Shown in pieces: positions 19,206 through 26,857 of a stretch of DNA of 64,000 bases (positions within the stretch are counted from its first letter, which is position 1; the number at the start of each line of letters is the position of its first letter). The position numbers were made by a program, and so were the translations under genes. This stretch comes from Simplicispira lacusdiani (GTDB lineage Bacteria; Pseudomonadota; Gammaproteobacteria; Burkholderiales; Burkholderiaceae_C). Below the pieces are notes generated by a model that saw only the letters and a list, made by a program, of their open reading frames with translations, was not told the DNA's origin and did not search any database. The stretch spans positions 124,001-188,000 of the forward strand of contig NZ_QXGR01000002.1 of the NCBI RefSeq assembly GCF_003604195.1, in the 5' to 3' direction.

Positions 19206-20870
19206 ATGACTCGCCCCAGCCAGCTCCTGCACCCGCCCCGCCCGCCCGTCCCCACCTTGAACGCCGCCACCGTGCTGCTGCTGCGCGATGGCGCACAGGG
19301 GCTGGAGGTGCTGATGACGCGCCGCTCGACGAAAGCCAGCTTCGCGCCCGGTGCTTACGTGTTCCCCGGCGGCGGCATCGACGCGCTGGACGCGCAATCC
19401 CACGGCGCCGCCGCGCGCCGCAGCGCGCAAGGCGACGAACAGCTCACCCAGGCCATCGCCGCCATCCGCGAGAGCTTCGAGGAGCTGGGCGTGCTGCTGG
19501 CACGCCATGCCGACGGCCGCTGGGCCGGCGCCGACGACATCGCTGCGCTGGACCGCCACGCCCCCTTCGCCGCGCAGTGCCAGGCGCTGGGCCTGCGGCT
19601 GGCGGCCGACGGCGTGTTCACCCTGGCGCGCTGGATCACCGACCGCGACCTGCCCAAGCGCTTCGACGTGCCCTTCCTCGTGGCGCGCATGCCCGAGGGC
19701 CAGACCCCCGTGGCCGACGAGGCCGAGCAGTTCGAGCCCCAGTGGGTACGCCCGCAAGACGCCCTGGAGCGCTACGCCGCCGGCGGCTTCTTCATGATCT
19801 TCCCGACCATCCGCACGCTGCAGCGCCTGGCGCAGTTTGCGCGCGTGGACGATGTGCTGGCCGCCTGCGCCGTGAGCGAAGCCCCGCTGTGGACGAGCTG
19901 CCCGCGCGCCGGCCTGCTGGCCGGCAAGGAAGCGCGCTACATGGAGGACGAAATGCCCTTCGGCGAGCTGGCCCTGGTCTGCCCCGACGGGCAGATCGCC
20001 CACCCGCTCGATTGGCAGAGCGAGCGCGCCGTGCCGCTGCTGAAGAACGTGCAGCGCCTGACCGCCCCCAACCCCGGCGTGATGACCGGCCCTGGCACCA
20101 ACAGCTACCTCGTGGGCGACCCGGCCACGGGCTACATCGCCATCGACCCCGGCCCGGCGGACACCGAGCACCTGGAACGCCTGTGGCGCGCGGCGGGCGG
20201 CGACCTGCGCATGATCGTGTGCACACATTCGCACCCCGACCACTCCCCCGGCGCTCTGCCGCTGCAGCAGATGTGCCAGCGCGCGGGCCGCGCCACGCCG
20301 CCCATCCTGGGCCTGCCCTCGGCCCCCACGGCACGCGCCGACAGTGCGTTCACGCCCGACCGGACGCTATCGAATGATGAGCTGCTCACGCTCACCGGCA
20401 AAGGGCTGGATGGCGAAATCACCCATACCCTGCGGGTGGTGCACACGCCCGGCCATGCGGCCAACCATGTGTGCCTGCTGCTGGTGGAAGACGGCCTGCT
20501 GTTCTCCGGCGACCACATCCTCAACGGCAGCACCACCATCATCAACCCGCCCGACGGCAACATGGCCGACTACCTTGATGCGCTCGACCGGCTCGATGCG
20601 CTCTGCGCCGAACACGGCGTGGAGTTCATCCTGCCCGCGCACGGCCATGTGCTGGGCGAGGCACGCGCCGCCATCGCCCAGCTCAAGGGCCACCGCCTGG
20701 CACGCGAGGCCAAGGTCATCGCCGCCATGCGGCAACTGCCCGAGGGCACGGTGGAACAGTGGGTGGAACTGGCCTACGCCGACGTGCCGCCGCGCATGTG
20801 GCCGCTGGCCCAGCGCTCGCTGATCGCGCATGTGGAGCGCATCCGCGCCATGGAGCCTGGCAATGACTGA
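19206..20870 (+). CDS. NUDIX hydrolase–metallo-beta-lactamase fusion protein
   Basis: A 554-residue two-domain protein. Residues about 15–230 are a NUDIX domain: FPGGGID (55–59) and the core RESFEELGVL (88–97), with a longer than usual insertion between them, as in NUDT19-like proteins. Residues about 270–554 are a metallo-beta-lactamase fold: HSHPDH near 340, HTPGHAANH near 412, SGDH near 434 and LPAHGH. LACTB2-like MBL proteins cleave RNA or thioesters; the substrate is unknown here. The C-terminus overlaps the next gene by 8 bases. Confidence 0.85.
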   Translation: MTRPSQLLHPPRPPVPTLNAATVLLLRDGAQGLEVLMTRRSTKASFAPGAYVFPGGGIDALDAQSHGAAARRSAQGDEQLTQAIAAIRESFEELGVLLARHADGRWAGADDIAALDRHAPFAAQCQALGLRLAADGVFTLARWITDRDLPKRFDVPFLVARMPEGQTPVADEAEQFEPQWVRPQDALERYAAGGFFMIFPTIRTLQRLAQFARVDDVLAACAVSEAPLWTSCPRAGLLAGKEARYMEDEMPFGELALVCPDGQIAHPLDWQSERAVPLLKNVQRLTAPNPGVMTGPGTNSYLVGDPATGYIAIDPGPADTEHLERLWRAAGGDLRMIVCTHSHPDHSPGALPLQQMCQRAGRATPPILGLPSAPTARADSAFTPDRTLSNDELLTLTGKGLDGEITHTLRVVHTPGHAANHVCLLLVEDGLLFSGDHILNGSTTIINPPDGNMADYLDALDRLDALCAEHGVEFILPAHGHVLGEARAAIAQLKGHRLAREAKVIAAMRQLPEGTVEQWVELAYADVPPRMWPLAQRSLIAHVERIRAMEPGND

Positions 20871-21642
20871 GCCCCGCGACAACACCGTGCGCCTGGCCAA
20901 GCGCCTGGCGGTCGAGCTGGGCCTCTCGCGCGGCACCGCCGAGCAGTACATCGAGGGCGGCTGGGTCAGCGTCGACGGCCGCGTCGTCGAGCTGCCTGGC
21001 GCGCGCGTCGCGCCGCAGCAGCGCGTGGAACTGGCGCCGGACGCCAGCCTGCTGGAACTGACCCCCGTCACCCTGCTGCTGCACAAGCCGCCGGGCTTTG
21101 AAGCCGGGCTGGGGCTGGAGGCGGGCGCGGCCGCGCATGGCAGCCGCAGCCAGGGCGCGCCGTCCGCCCTGACGCTGCTGAACGCGCAGAGCCACCTGCC
21201 CGAGGACGCCGCCGGCATCCGCGTGCTGCTGCGCCATTTCAAGCAGCTGGAATGCTTCACGCCGCTGCCCACGCCGGCCAGCGGTCTCGTGGTCTACACG
21301 CAGGACAAACGCATCGCGCGCAAGCTGCAGGAAGACATCGAGACGCTGGAGCAGGAATGCATCGTCGAGGTGGCGGGCCAGATCGCTGAGAACGGCCTGA
21401 AGAAGCTCTGCCATGGCCTGAGCTTCAACGGCCGGCCGCTGCCGCCCATCAAGGTGAGCTGGCAGAACGAAACGCGCCTGCGCTTCGCGCTCAAGGGCAT
21501 CCGGCCTGGCCAGATCCCGGCCATGTGCGAGGCCGTGGGCCTGCAGGTGCGGGCCATCAAGCGCATCCGCATCGGCCGCGTGCCGCTGGCCAAGGTGCCC
21601 GAGGGGCAGTGGCGCTATCTGCAACCCTGGGAGAAGTTCTGA
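20863..21642 (+). CDS. RluF/RsuA-family pseudouridine synthase-like protein lacking the catalytic Asp
   Basis: A 259-residue protein with an N-terminal S4 RNA-binding domain (about residues 8–60, LAKRLAVELGLSRGTAEQYI) and a RsuA/RluF-type fold. The family's catalytic motif GRLDxxTxGLLLLTND corresponds here to LPTPASGLVVYTQD (135–148), with Pro at the Asp position, so pseudouridine formation is unlikely. The end IRIGRVPLAKVPEGQWRYL is a normal family C-terminus. Start ATG 20863 overlaps the NUDIX/MBL stop, indicating coupling. It probably binds rRNA without modifying it, but that is inference. Confidence 0.8.
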   Translation: MTEPRDNTVRLAKRLAVELGLSRGTAEQYIEGGWVSVDGRVVELPGARVAPQQRVELAPDASLLELTPVTLLLHKPPGFEAGLGLEAGAAAHGSRSQGAPSALTLLNAQSHLPEDAAGIRVLLRHFKQLECFTPLPTPASGLVVYTQDKRIARKLQEDIETLEQECIVEVAGQIAENGLKKLCHGLSFNGRPLPPIKVSWQNETRLRFALKGIRPGQIPAMCEAVGLQVRAIKRIRIGRVPLAKVPEGQWRYLQPWEKF

Positions 21643-21765
21643 CACCCCCCTGAGTCGCCTTCGGCGCCTTCCCCCCGCTCTCGCTGCGCTGCGCGCTGCG
21701 GGCAGGGGGACGCTCCCAGCGCGGCGGGGCGGCCCTTGCGCGGGAGCCCTGGTCTGGGCCGCGCC
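21643..21765 (+). repeat. family A GC-rich 3'-flank repeat (full copy)
   Basis: Begins CACCCCCCTGAG immediately after the TGA of the RluF-like gene and ends GGTCTGGGCCGCGCC. Sense orientation relative to the gene it follows. Confidence 0.75.
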
Positions 21766-21809
21766 CGTGTCATGCGATTCGGGTGATGCACGGCTCCATG
21801 GATAACGGG

Positions 21810-21873
21810 CATCAAAAACCATAGCTGCCTGCGCAGCATGTATGCGCCGCGAAGGCATTTTTGACTTAAAAAC
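21810..21873. repeat. family B repeat upstream of the DUF898 gene
   Basis: ATCAAAAACCATAGCTGCCT, a GC-rich diverged middle (GCGCAGCATGTATGCGCC) and AAGGCATTTTTGACTTAAAA. It lies 45 bases upstream of the DUF898 start, within the likely promoter or leader region. Confidence 0.65.
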
Positions 21874-21917
21874 CTGCCCTCCACTGCTACACTGCCCAGC
21901 CACCCTGGAGGGAGACC

Positions 21918-23171
21918 ATGGACCAACGCAACAGCAGCAGCAGCGCCCCGGCGAATGCCGCACCGATGATCGACGCCCACCCTCTGGCATTCACCGGCAG
22001 CGGCGGCGAGTATTTCCGGGTCTGGATCGTCAACGTGCTGCTGAGCATCGTCACCCTGGGCCTGTACACCCCCTGGGCGCGGCGGCGCACGGCGCAGTAT
22101 TTCTACGGCCACACGCAGGTGGCCGGCAGCCCGCTCGAATTCACCGCGCCGCAGGGCAAGATGGTCAAGGGCTTCGTGCTGCTGGTGCTGATCACGCTAG
22201 CCTACAACATCGCCGCCAACACCGGGCAGGACACGGCCGTGGCCCTGTTCCTGCTCGCGGGCGCGGTGCTCGCTCCCTACATCTGGGCCAGCGCCATGCG
22301 CTTTCGCCTGTCGGCCACGCGCTGGCGGGGTCTGCGCCTGCAGTTCGCCGCGAGCTGGCGCGAGGTCTACACCGCGAGCTGGCCGGTGTTCGCCCTGGCC
22401 CTGGTGTGGATGGGGGTGGTGTTCGGCCTGCAGGCCCTGGCACCGGAAACAGCGGCCGCTGCGCAGGAGCTGGCGGGCGACGAAGCTTCTCCACGCATGC
22501 CACACATCACGGCGCCCATGGTGGGGCTGGTGTTGCTGGGCCTGGTGCTGTCCGTGCTGTGCTTCATCCGCCTCGAATACAACTACAAGAGCCTGCTGGT
22601 GCTGCGCACCCATCTGGGCGCCGAGCCGGGCCGTTGGAAGCCGGTGTACCTGGATTTCGTCAAGGTCTGGCTGGCCACGGTGGCGGTGTTCCTGCTGTGC
22701 GTGCTGGGCATCGGGGTGCTGGTGGCGGTGCTGGCGGGCGGCTCGGCCGCGCTGCTGAAGGGCCAGGGCGAGCGTGCGGGCCTGTGGATCTTCTTCGCCA
22801 TCCTGGCCGGGCTGTTCACGCTGTTCTTCCTGCTGCTCCTGGCCTCGGCCCCGGCCCGCGCCTACCGCGAGGCGCGCATGTTCCAACTGCTGTGGAACAA
22901 CATCGGCCTGAGCCAGGTGGCGCGCTTCAAGTGCGGCCTGGGCACGCGCGGCTATGTGGGGCTGCGCATCCGCAACCTGCTGTTCACGCTGCTCACGCTG
23001 GGCCTGTACCGGCCGTTCGCCCGCGTCAGCGAATACCGCATGAAGCTCGAATCGGTCACGCTGCACGTCAAGGGCGGCGCGGACCAGGTGGCCGGTACCC
23101 TGGCACGCCAGCAGGAAGGCGGCCTGGGCGACGCGCTGGCCGATGCGGCCGGGTTGGATCTGATCGGGTGA
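21918..23171 (+). CDS. YjgN/DUF898 family membrane protein
   Basis: A 417-residue inner-membrane protein of the DUF898 (YjgN) family. It starts with a short soluble N-terminus and the family hallmark FTGSGGEYFRVWIVNVLLSI, TLGLYTPWARRRTAQYFYGH; about seven to eight hydrophobic segments follow, and the hallmark repeats near the end as LLFTLLTLGLYRPFARVSEY. The function is unknown. The next gene downstream (M48 peptidase) is a frequent partner of DUF898 genes in this group, consistent with one operon split by a family A repeat. Confidence 0.88.
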   Translation: MDQRNSSSSAPANAAPMIDAHPLAFTGSGGEYFRVWIVNVLLSIVTLGLYTPWARRRTAQYFYGHTQVAGSPLEFTAPQGKMVKGFVLLVLITLAYNIAANTGQDTAVALFLLAGAVLAPYIWASAMRFRLSATRWRGLRLQFAASWREVYTASWPVFALALVWMGVVFGLQALAPETAAAAQELAGDEASPRMPHITAPMVGLVLLGLVLSVLCFIRLEYNYKSLLVLRTHLGAEPGRWKPVYLDFVKVWLATVAVFLLCVLGIGVLVAVLAGGSAALLKGQGERAGLWIFFAILAGLFTLFFLLLLASAPARAYREARMFQLLWNNIGLSQVARFKCGLGTRGYVGLRIRNLLFTLLTLGLYRPFARVSEYRMKLESVTLHVKGGADQVAGTLARQQEGGLGDALADAAGLDLIG

Positions 23172-23178
23172 TGAGGAA

Positions 23179-23300
23179 CACCCCCCTGAGCGGCTACGCC
23201 GCTTCCCCCCGCTCTCGCATCGCTGCGCGATGCGGGCAGGGGGACGCCCCCAGCGCGGCGGGGCGGCCCTTGCGCGGGGGCCGCTGGGCTGGGCCTCGCC
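23179..23300 (+). repeat. family A GC-rich 3'-flank repeat (full copy)
   Basis: Begins CACCCCCCTGAGCGG 8 bases after the DUF898 stop and ends at GGGCTGGGCCTCGCC, 46 bases before the M48 gene. This copy shows the clearest inverted pairs: CTCTCGCATCGC/GCGATGCGGG and GCGGCTACGCCGC. Confidence 0.75.
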
Positions 23301-23346
23301 AGTTTTGGCATCCCGTGCGCCTCGGCTTTGTTGAGGAGGCAACCCG

Positions 23347-24534
23347 GTGAACACCTCTCCAGAAACCACTGGCGCACCCGGCGATCTGCTGCCGGGGCGC
23401 TGGTTCGACGGGCGCAGCAGCCAGGCGCGGCCGGTGCTGGTGGGGCTGCGACCCACGGCGCGGGGGCCGTCGCTGCACCTGCATCCGCTGTCGGCGCCGG
23501 GCACGGCGCCGGTGGTGTTTGCCCACCAGGACGTGGGCTGGCCCGAGGCCTGGAACGCGCGCCGCCCCCAGGCGCGGGTGGTGGTGGACCTGCGCGGGCA
23601 TGGCAGCCTGGAGATCGACGCCGTGCCCGCCTGGCACGCGGCCCTGGCCGCCGCCGGCGCGCGCCCCGGCCTGGCCCAGCACATGCAAACGCGCTGGAGC
23701 GTGCTGCTGGCCGTGCTGCTGGCCGCCGCCATCGGCCTGACGCTGTTCTACCGCCACGGCACGCCGTGGATGGCCACGCAGCTCACGCGCTGGGTGCCCC
23801 TGGCCTGGGAGAGCACGATGGCCGAACAGGGCCTGCAGCAGATGGACGATGGCCTGCTCAAACCCAGCAAACTGCCGCCCGAACGCCAGGACCAGTTGCG
23901 CGCGCGTTTTGATGCGCTCGCAGCGCAGATCCCGCCCGCGCTGCAGCGCTACCCCGGCTACGCGCCGCGGCTGCGGCTGGAGTTCCGCGCCGGCCTGGGC
24001 GCCAACGCCTTCGCCCTCCCAGGCGGGCAGGTGGTGATGACCGATGGCCTGGTGCAGGCGGCCGCCAAGCAGGGCCTCGCCGACGACGCGCTGGTGGGCG
24101 TGCTGGCGCACGAAATCGGCCATGTGGTGCACCGCCACACCACGCGCATGCTGGTGGAACAGGGTGTGCTGCAAATGGGCCTGGGGCTGGCGCTGGGCGA
24201 TGTGTCGGGCGTGCTCTCCACGGGCGGCGCGCTGCTCACCGGGCTGCACTACCGGCGCAACCATGAGCGCGAGGCCGACTGCTTCGCCATCGGCCTGATG
24301 CGCCACGCCGCCCTGCCCACGGCGCCCATGGGCACGCTGCTGCTGGCGATCGCGCGCGACGAGGACGAGGCAGAAGATGGCAAGAAACCCGGCGCCAGCC
24401 AACCCGCGCCCCGAAAACAGGGCCACGCCGAGGCCGCTCACCCGGTCTGGTCGCTGCTGAGCAGCCACCCCGACACGGTGGAGCGCGCCAGCGCGCTGCA
24501 GCAGGGGCAGGCAGCGCACTGCGCCACGCCGTGA
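23347..24534 (+). CDS. M48 family metalloprotease
   Basis: A 395-residue membrane-anchored zinc metallopeptidase. The N-terminal ~115 residues are soluble, one membrane segment follows (VLLAVLLAAAIGLTLFY, near 120–136), then the M48 catalytic domain with LAHEIGHVVHRHT (zinc-binding HExxH) and the third ligand in NHEREADCFAIGLM. The last SLLSSHPDTVERASAL resembles the C-terminal SSHP motif of BepA/Oma1-type proteases. The GTG-less start ATG 23347 follows GAGGCAACCC. It is probably involved in envelope quality control. Confidence 0.88.
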   Translation: MNTSPETTGAPGDLLPGRWFDGRSSQARPVLVGLRPTARGPSLHLHPLSAPGTAPVVFAHQDVGWPEAWNARRPQARVVVDLRGHGSLEIDAVPAWHAALAAAGARPGLAQHMQTRWSVLLAVLLAAAIGLTLFYRHGTPWMATQLTRWVPLAWESTMAEQGLQQMDDGLLKPSKLPPERQDQLRARFDALAAQIPPALQRYPGYAPRLRLEFRAGLGANAFALPGGQVVMTDGLVQAAAKQGLADDALVGVLAHEIGHVVHRHTTRMLVEQGVLQMGLGLALGDVSGVLSTGGALLTGLHYRRNHEREADCFAIGLMRHAALPTAPMGTLLLAIARDEDEAEDGKKPGASQPAPRKQGHAEAAHPVWSLLSSHPDTVERASALQQGQAAHCATP

Positions 24535-24536
24535 GA

Positions 24537-24600
24537 CATCAAAAATGAGAGCTGCTCGCGCTTTCCCCAAGCGCCTTGGGGCCATTTTTGACCTGAAAAA
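24537..24600. repeat. family B repeat between the M48 gene and rnpB
   Basis: ATCAAAAATGAGAGCTGCTC, GCGCTTTCCCCAAGCGCC and TTGGGGCCATTTTTGACCTG. It lies between the convergent ends of the M48 gene and rnpB. The CCCCAAGGCGCTTGGGG hairpin followed by T-rich sequence on either strand could help end rnpB transcription. Confidence 0.7.
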
Positions 24601-24602
24601 GT

Positions 24603-24940
24603 GTGAAGCGCGCCGATAAGCCGGATTCTGTGCGCCCGGTTGCCCGGGCGTGACCGCCATTACTCTGGGCCGGGGGTCGCCCACCCGGCTCGGTGCTACC
24701 TACCCGCCAGCTCTGCGGAACCACATCAACGCTGGCCTACTTGGTATTGCTGCGCGTAGAGATTGCCCGTTTCACCCCCAGTGGTTTACCTTGCGGTACG
24801 CCCCCGGGACTCGTCTCTGTTGCTCTGATCCTCACCTCACGGTGGGCAGCCGTTAGCTGCTACGCTGTCCTGTGCAGTCCGGACGTTCCTCCAGTGCCTG
24901 GTTTCCCAGATTGCACCAGCGGCGGTCTGGCGTGCTTCAC
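24603..24940 (-). ncRNA. rnpB: RNase P RNA, class A
   Basis: The catalytic RNA of ribonuclease P, which matures tRNA 5' ends. The minus strand starts GTGAAGCACGCCAGACCGCC and GCTGGTGCAATCTGGGAAAC, continues with the conserved GGAGGAACGTCCGGACTGC and CAGAGCAACAGAGAC-type core, and ends CAGAATCCGGCTTATCGGCG followed by CGCTTCAC, whose last bases pair with the 5' end (P1 helix). Length about 338 bases fits class A. Ends are approximate within a few bases. Confidence 0.95.
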
Positions 24941-24947
24941 GGGCGTG

Positions 24948-24956
24948 ATTATCCCA
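24948..24956 (-). promoter_or_regulatory. extended -10 promoter of rnpB
   Basis: TGGGATAAT on the minus strand is an extended -10 element (TGnTATAAT type) whose expected start lies about 7 bases on, at the 5' end of the P1 helix of rnpB. No convincing -35 hexamer is visible. Confidence 0.55.
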
Positions 24957-24996
24957 GACCGGCAGGGCTCCACGGCACCTGGCAGATACTTGCACC

Positions 24997-25608
24997 ATGA
25001 CCGCAGGCCCCGCACCCTCCCACTTCGACACCGCCGCCCGCGACTGGGACCAGCGCCCCATGTCCCAGCAACTGGCCGCCGTGCCTCCGCGCCTGCTGGC
25101 GCAACTGCCCCTGGCGCCCACCGACCAGGTGCTGGACTTCGGCGCCGGCACCGGCCTGCTGGCCACGCAGATCGCGCCGCGGGTGGCGCAGGTCACGGCG
25201 CTGGACATGTCCGGCGCCATGCTGCAGGTGCTGGCCGACAAGGGCTTCGCCAACATCACACCGCACCAGGGCAACATCTTCGATGGCCTGCCCGGGCGCT
25301 ACCACGCCATCGTCAGCTGCATGGCCCTGCACCACGTGGCCGACACCGCCGCGCTGATGCAGGCCTTTGCCAGCGCCCTGCACCCCGGCGGGCGCGTGGC
25401 CCTGGTCGATCTGTACGAAGAAGACGGCAGCTTTCACGGCGACAACGAAGCCAAGGGCGTACACCACTTCGGCTTTGCACCCCAAGCCCTGCAGGCACAG
25501 GCCGAGCGCGCGGGCCTGCAAGGCGTGGCGTTCACCGAAATCCTGCGCATGCAGCACCGCAATGGGCGGTCTTATCCGCTGTTCCTGATGATCGCCCACC
25601 ACCCGTGA
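24997..25608 (+). CDS. class I SAM-dependent methyltransferase
   Basis: A 203-residue UbiE/Methyltransf_11-type enzyme with the SAM-binding motif VLDFGAGTGLLATQI (about 45–60), ALDMSGAMLQVL, and SCMALHHVADTAALMQ before the LHPGGRVALVDLY strand. Small soluble methyltransferases of this type act on diverse small molecules; the substrate cannot be read from the sequence. It is encoded divergently from rnpB. The 190 bases between it and cysK show no gene or clear signal apart from the cysK ribosome site. Confidence 0.85.
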   Translation: MTAGPAPSHFDTAARDWDQRPMSQQLAAVPPRLLAQLPLAPTDQVLDFGAGTGLLATQIAPRVAQVTALDMSGAMLQVLADKGFANITPHQGNIFDGLPGRYHAIVSCMALHHVADTAALMQAFASALHPGGRVALVDLYEEDGSFHGDNEAKGVHHFGFAPQALQAQAERAGLQGVAFTEILRMQHRNGRSYPLFLMIAHHP

Positions 25609-25798
25609 AACCATCTCGATCGCACAAAGCGCTTGCAGGATCAGCATTGCAAGCATGTTGCCGTCCAAGAATGGCGGTGTGCCGGCCACGCCGCAGGCGA
25701 TGCCCCTGCGCAGGGCATATCCATATGGCCAGGGCGCAGAACAACTGGTTCAGAATGTGCGCCATCCCGCCTTTTTCCCCATCCACTGAGGAGACGCC

Positions 25799-26716
25799 AT
25801 GAAAGTCGACAACATCCTGCAAACCATCGGCAACACCCCGCACGTGCGCATCAACCGGCTGTTCGGCCCGGCCGCCAACGTGTGGGTGAAGTCCGAGCGC
25901 GGCAACCCCGGCGGCTCCATCAAGGACCGCATCGCGCTGTCGATGGTGGAGGACGCCGAGAAGTCCGGCGCCCTGCAGCCCGGCGGCACCATCATCGAGC
26001 CCACCTCGGGCAACACGGGCATCGGCCTGGCGCTGGTGGCGGCCGTCAAGGGCTACAAGCTCGTCCTCGTGATGCCCGACAGCATGAGCATCGAGCGCCG
26101 CCGCCTCATGCTGGCCTACGGCGCGCAGTTCGACCTGACGCCACGCGAGAAGGGCATGAAGGGCGCCATCGCGCGCGCCGAGGAGCTGCGCCAGCAGACG
26201 CCCGGCGCCTGGATTCCGCAGCAGTTCGAGAACCCGGCCAACGTGGACGTGCATGTGCGCACCACGGCGCAGGAAATCCTGGCCGACTTTCCCGACGGCC
26301 TGGACGTGCTCATCACCGGCGTGGGCACGGGGGGCCACCTCACGGGCGTCTCGCGCGTGCTCAAGGCCAAGTATCCGCAACTCAAAGTGTTCGCGGTGGA
26401 GCCCTCGCAATCGCCCGTGATCTCGGGCGGCCAGCCCGCGCCCCACCCGATCCAGGGCATCGGTGCCGGCTTCATCCCGAAGAACCTCGACACCAGCCTG
26501 CTCGACGGCGTGATCCAGATCGACGCCGAGCCCGCGCGCGAATACGCCCGCCGCTGCGCGCGCGAGGAAGGCATGCTCGTCGGCATTTCCTCCGGCGCCA
26601 CGCTGGCCGCCATCGCCCTGAAGCTACCCGAGCTGCCCGCGGGCGCGAAGGTGCTGGGCTTCAACTACGACACGGGCGAACGCTACCTGTCGGTGGAAGG
26701 CTTCTTGCCCGCTTGA
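25799..26716 (+). CDS. cysK: cysteine synthase
   Basis: O-acetylserine sulfhydrylase, a fold-type II PLP enzyme making cysteine from O-acetylserine and sulfide. The 305-residue product starts [20 protein letters not shown], has the PLP lysine in [13 protein letters not shown], the substrate loop [13 protein letters not shown] and the phosphate loop [12 protein letters not shown]. Length and SIKDR context favour CysK-type; a CysM-type assignment is possible. GAGGAGACGCC precedes the ATG. Confidence 0.9.
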   Translation: MKVDNILQTIGNTPHVRINRLFGPAANVWVKSERGNPGGSIKDRIALSMVEDAEKSGALQPGGTIIEPTSGNTGIGLALVAAVKGYKLVLVMPDSMSIERRRLMLAYGAQFDLTPREKGMKGAIARAEELRQQTPGAWIPQQFENPANVDVHVRTTAQEILADFPDGLDVLITGVGTGGHLTGVSRVLKAKYPQLKVFAVEPSQSPVISGGQPAPHPIQGIGAGFIPKNLDTSLLDGVIQIDAEPAREYARRCAREEGMLVGISSGATLAAIALKLPELPAGAKVLGFNYDTGERYLSVEGFLPA

Positions 26717-26718
26717 GA

Positions 26719-26772
26719 GCCCCCTTTGGCGCGGCGGCCCTTGCGCGGGGGGCCGCCGGCCTGGGCCGCGCC
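26719..26772 (+). repeat. family A repeat, truncated copy
   Basis: AGCCCCCTTTGGCGCGGCGG, CCCTTGCGCGGGGGGCCGCC and GGCCTGGGCCGCGCCGG: the two ends of a family A element with the middle missing, placed just after the cysK stop in sense orientation. Confidence 0.65.
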
Positions 26773-26857
26773 GGCTGCATGCCGCGCACCCACGGAATGC
26801 CCTGGCCGGTAAAATCCGTTCCCCCTGCATTGCCCTGCCCGATCACCACGGGCCCGC

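Noticed and set aside
24650..25802. Open frames across rnpB and the methyltransferase in other frames
   Set aside because: The 5' part is RNase P RNA with its conserved core; the rest is a frame shadow of the methyltransferase.
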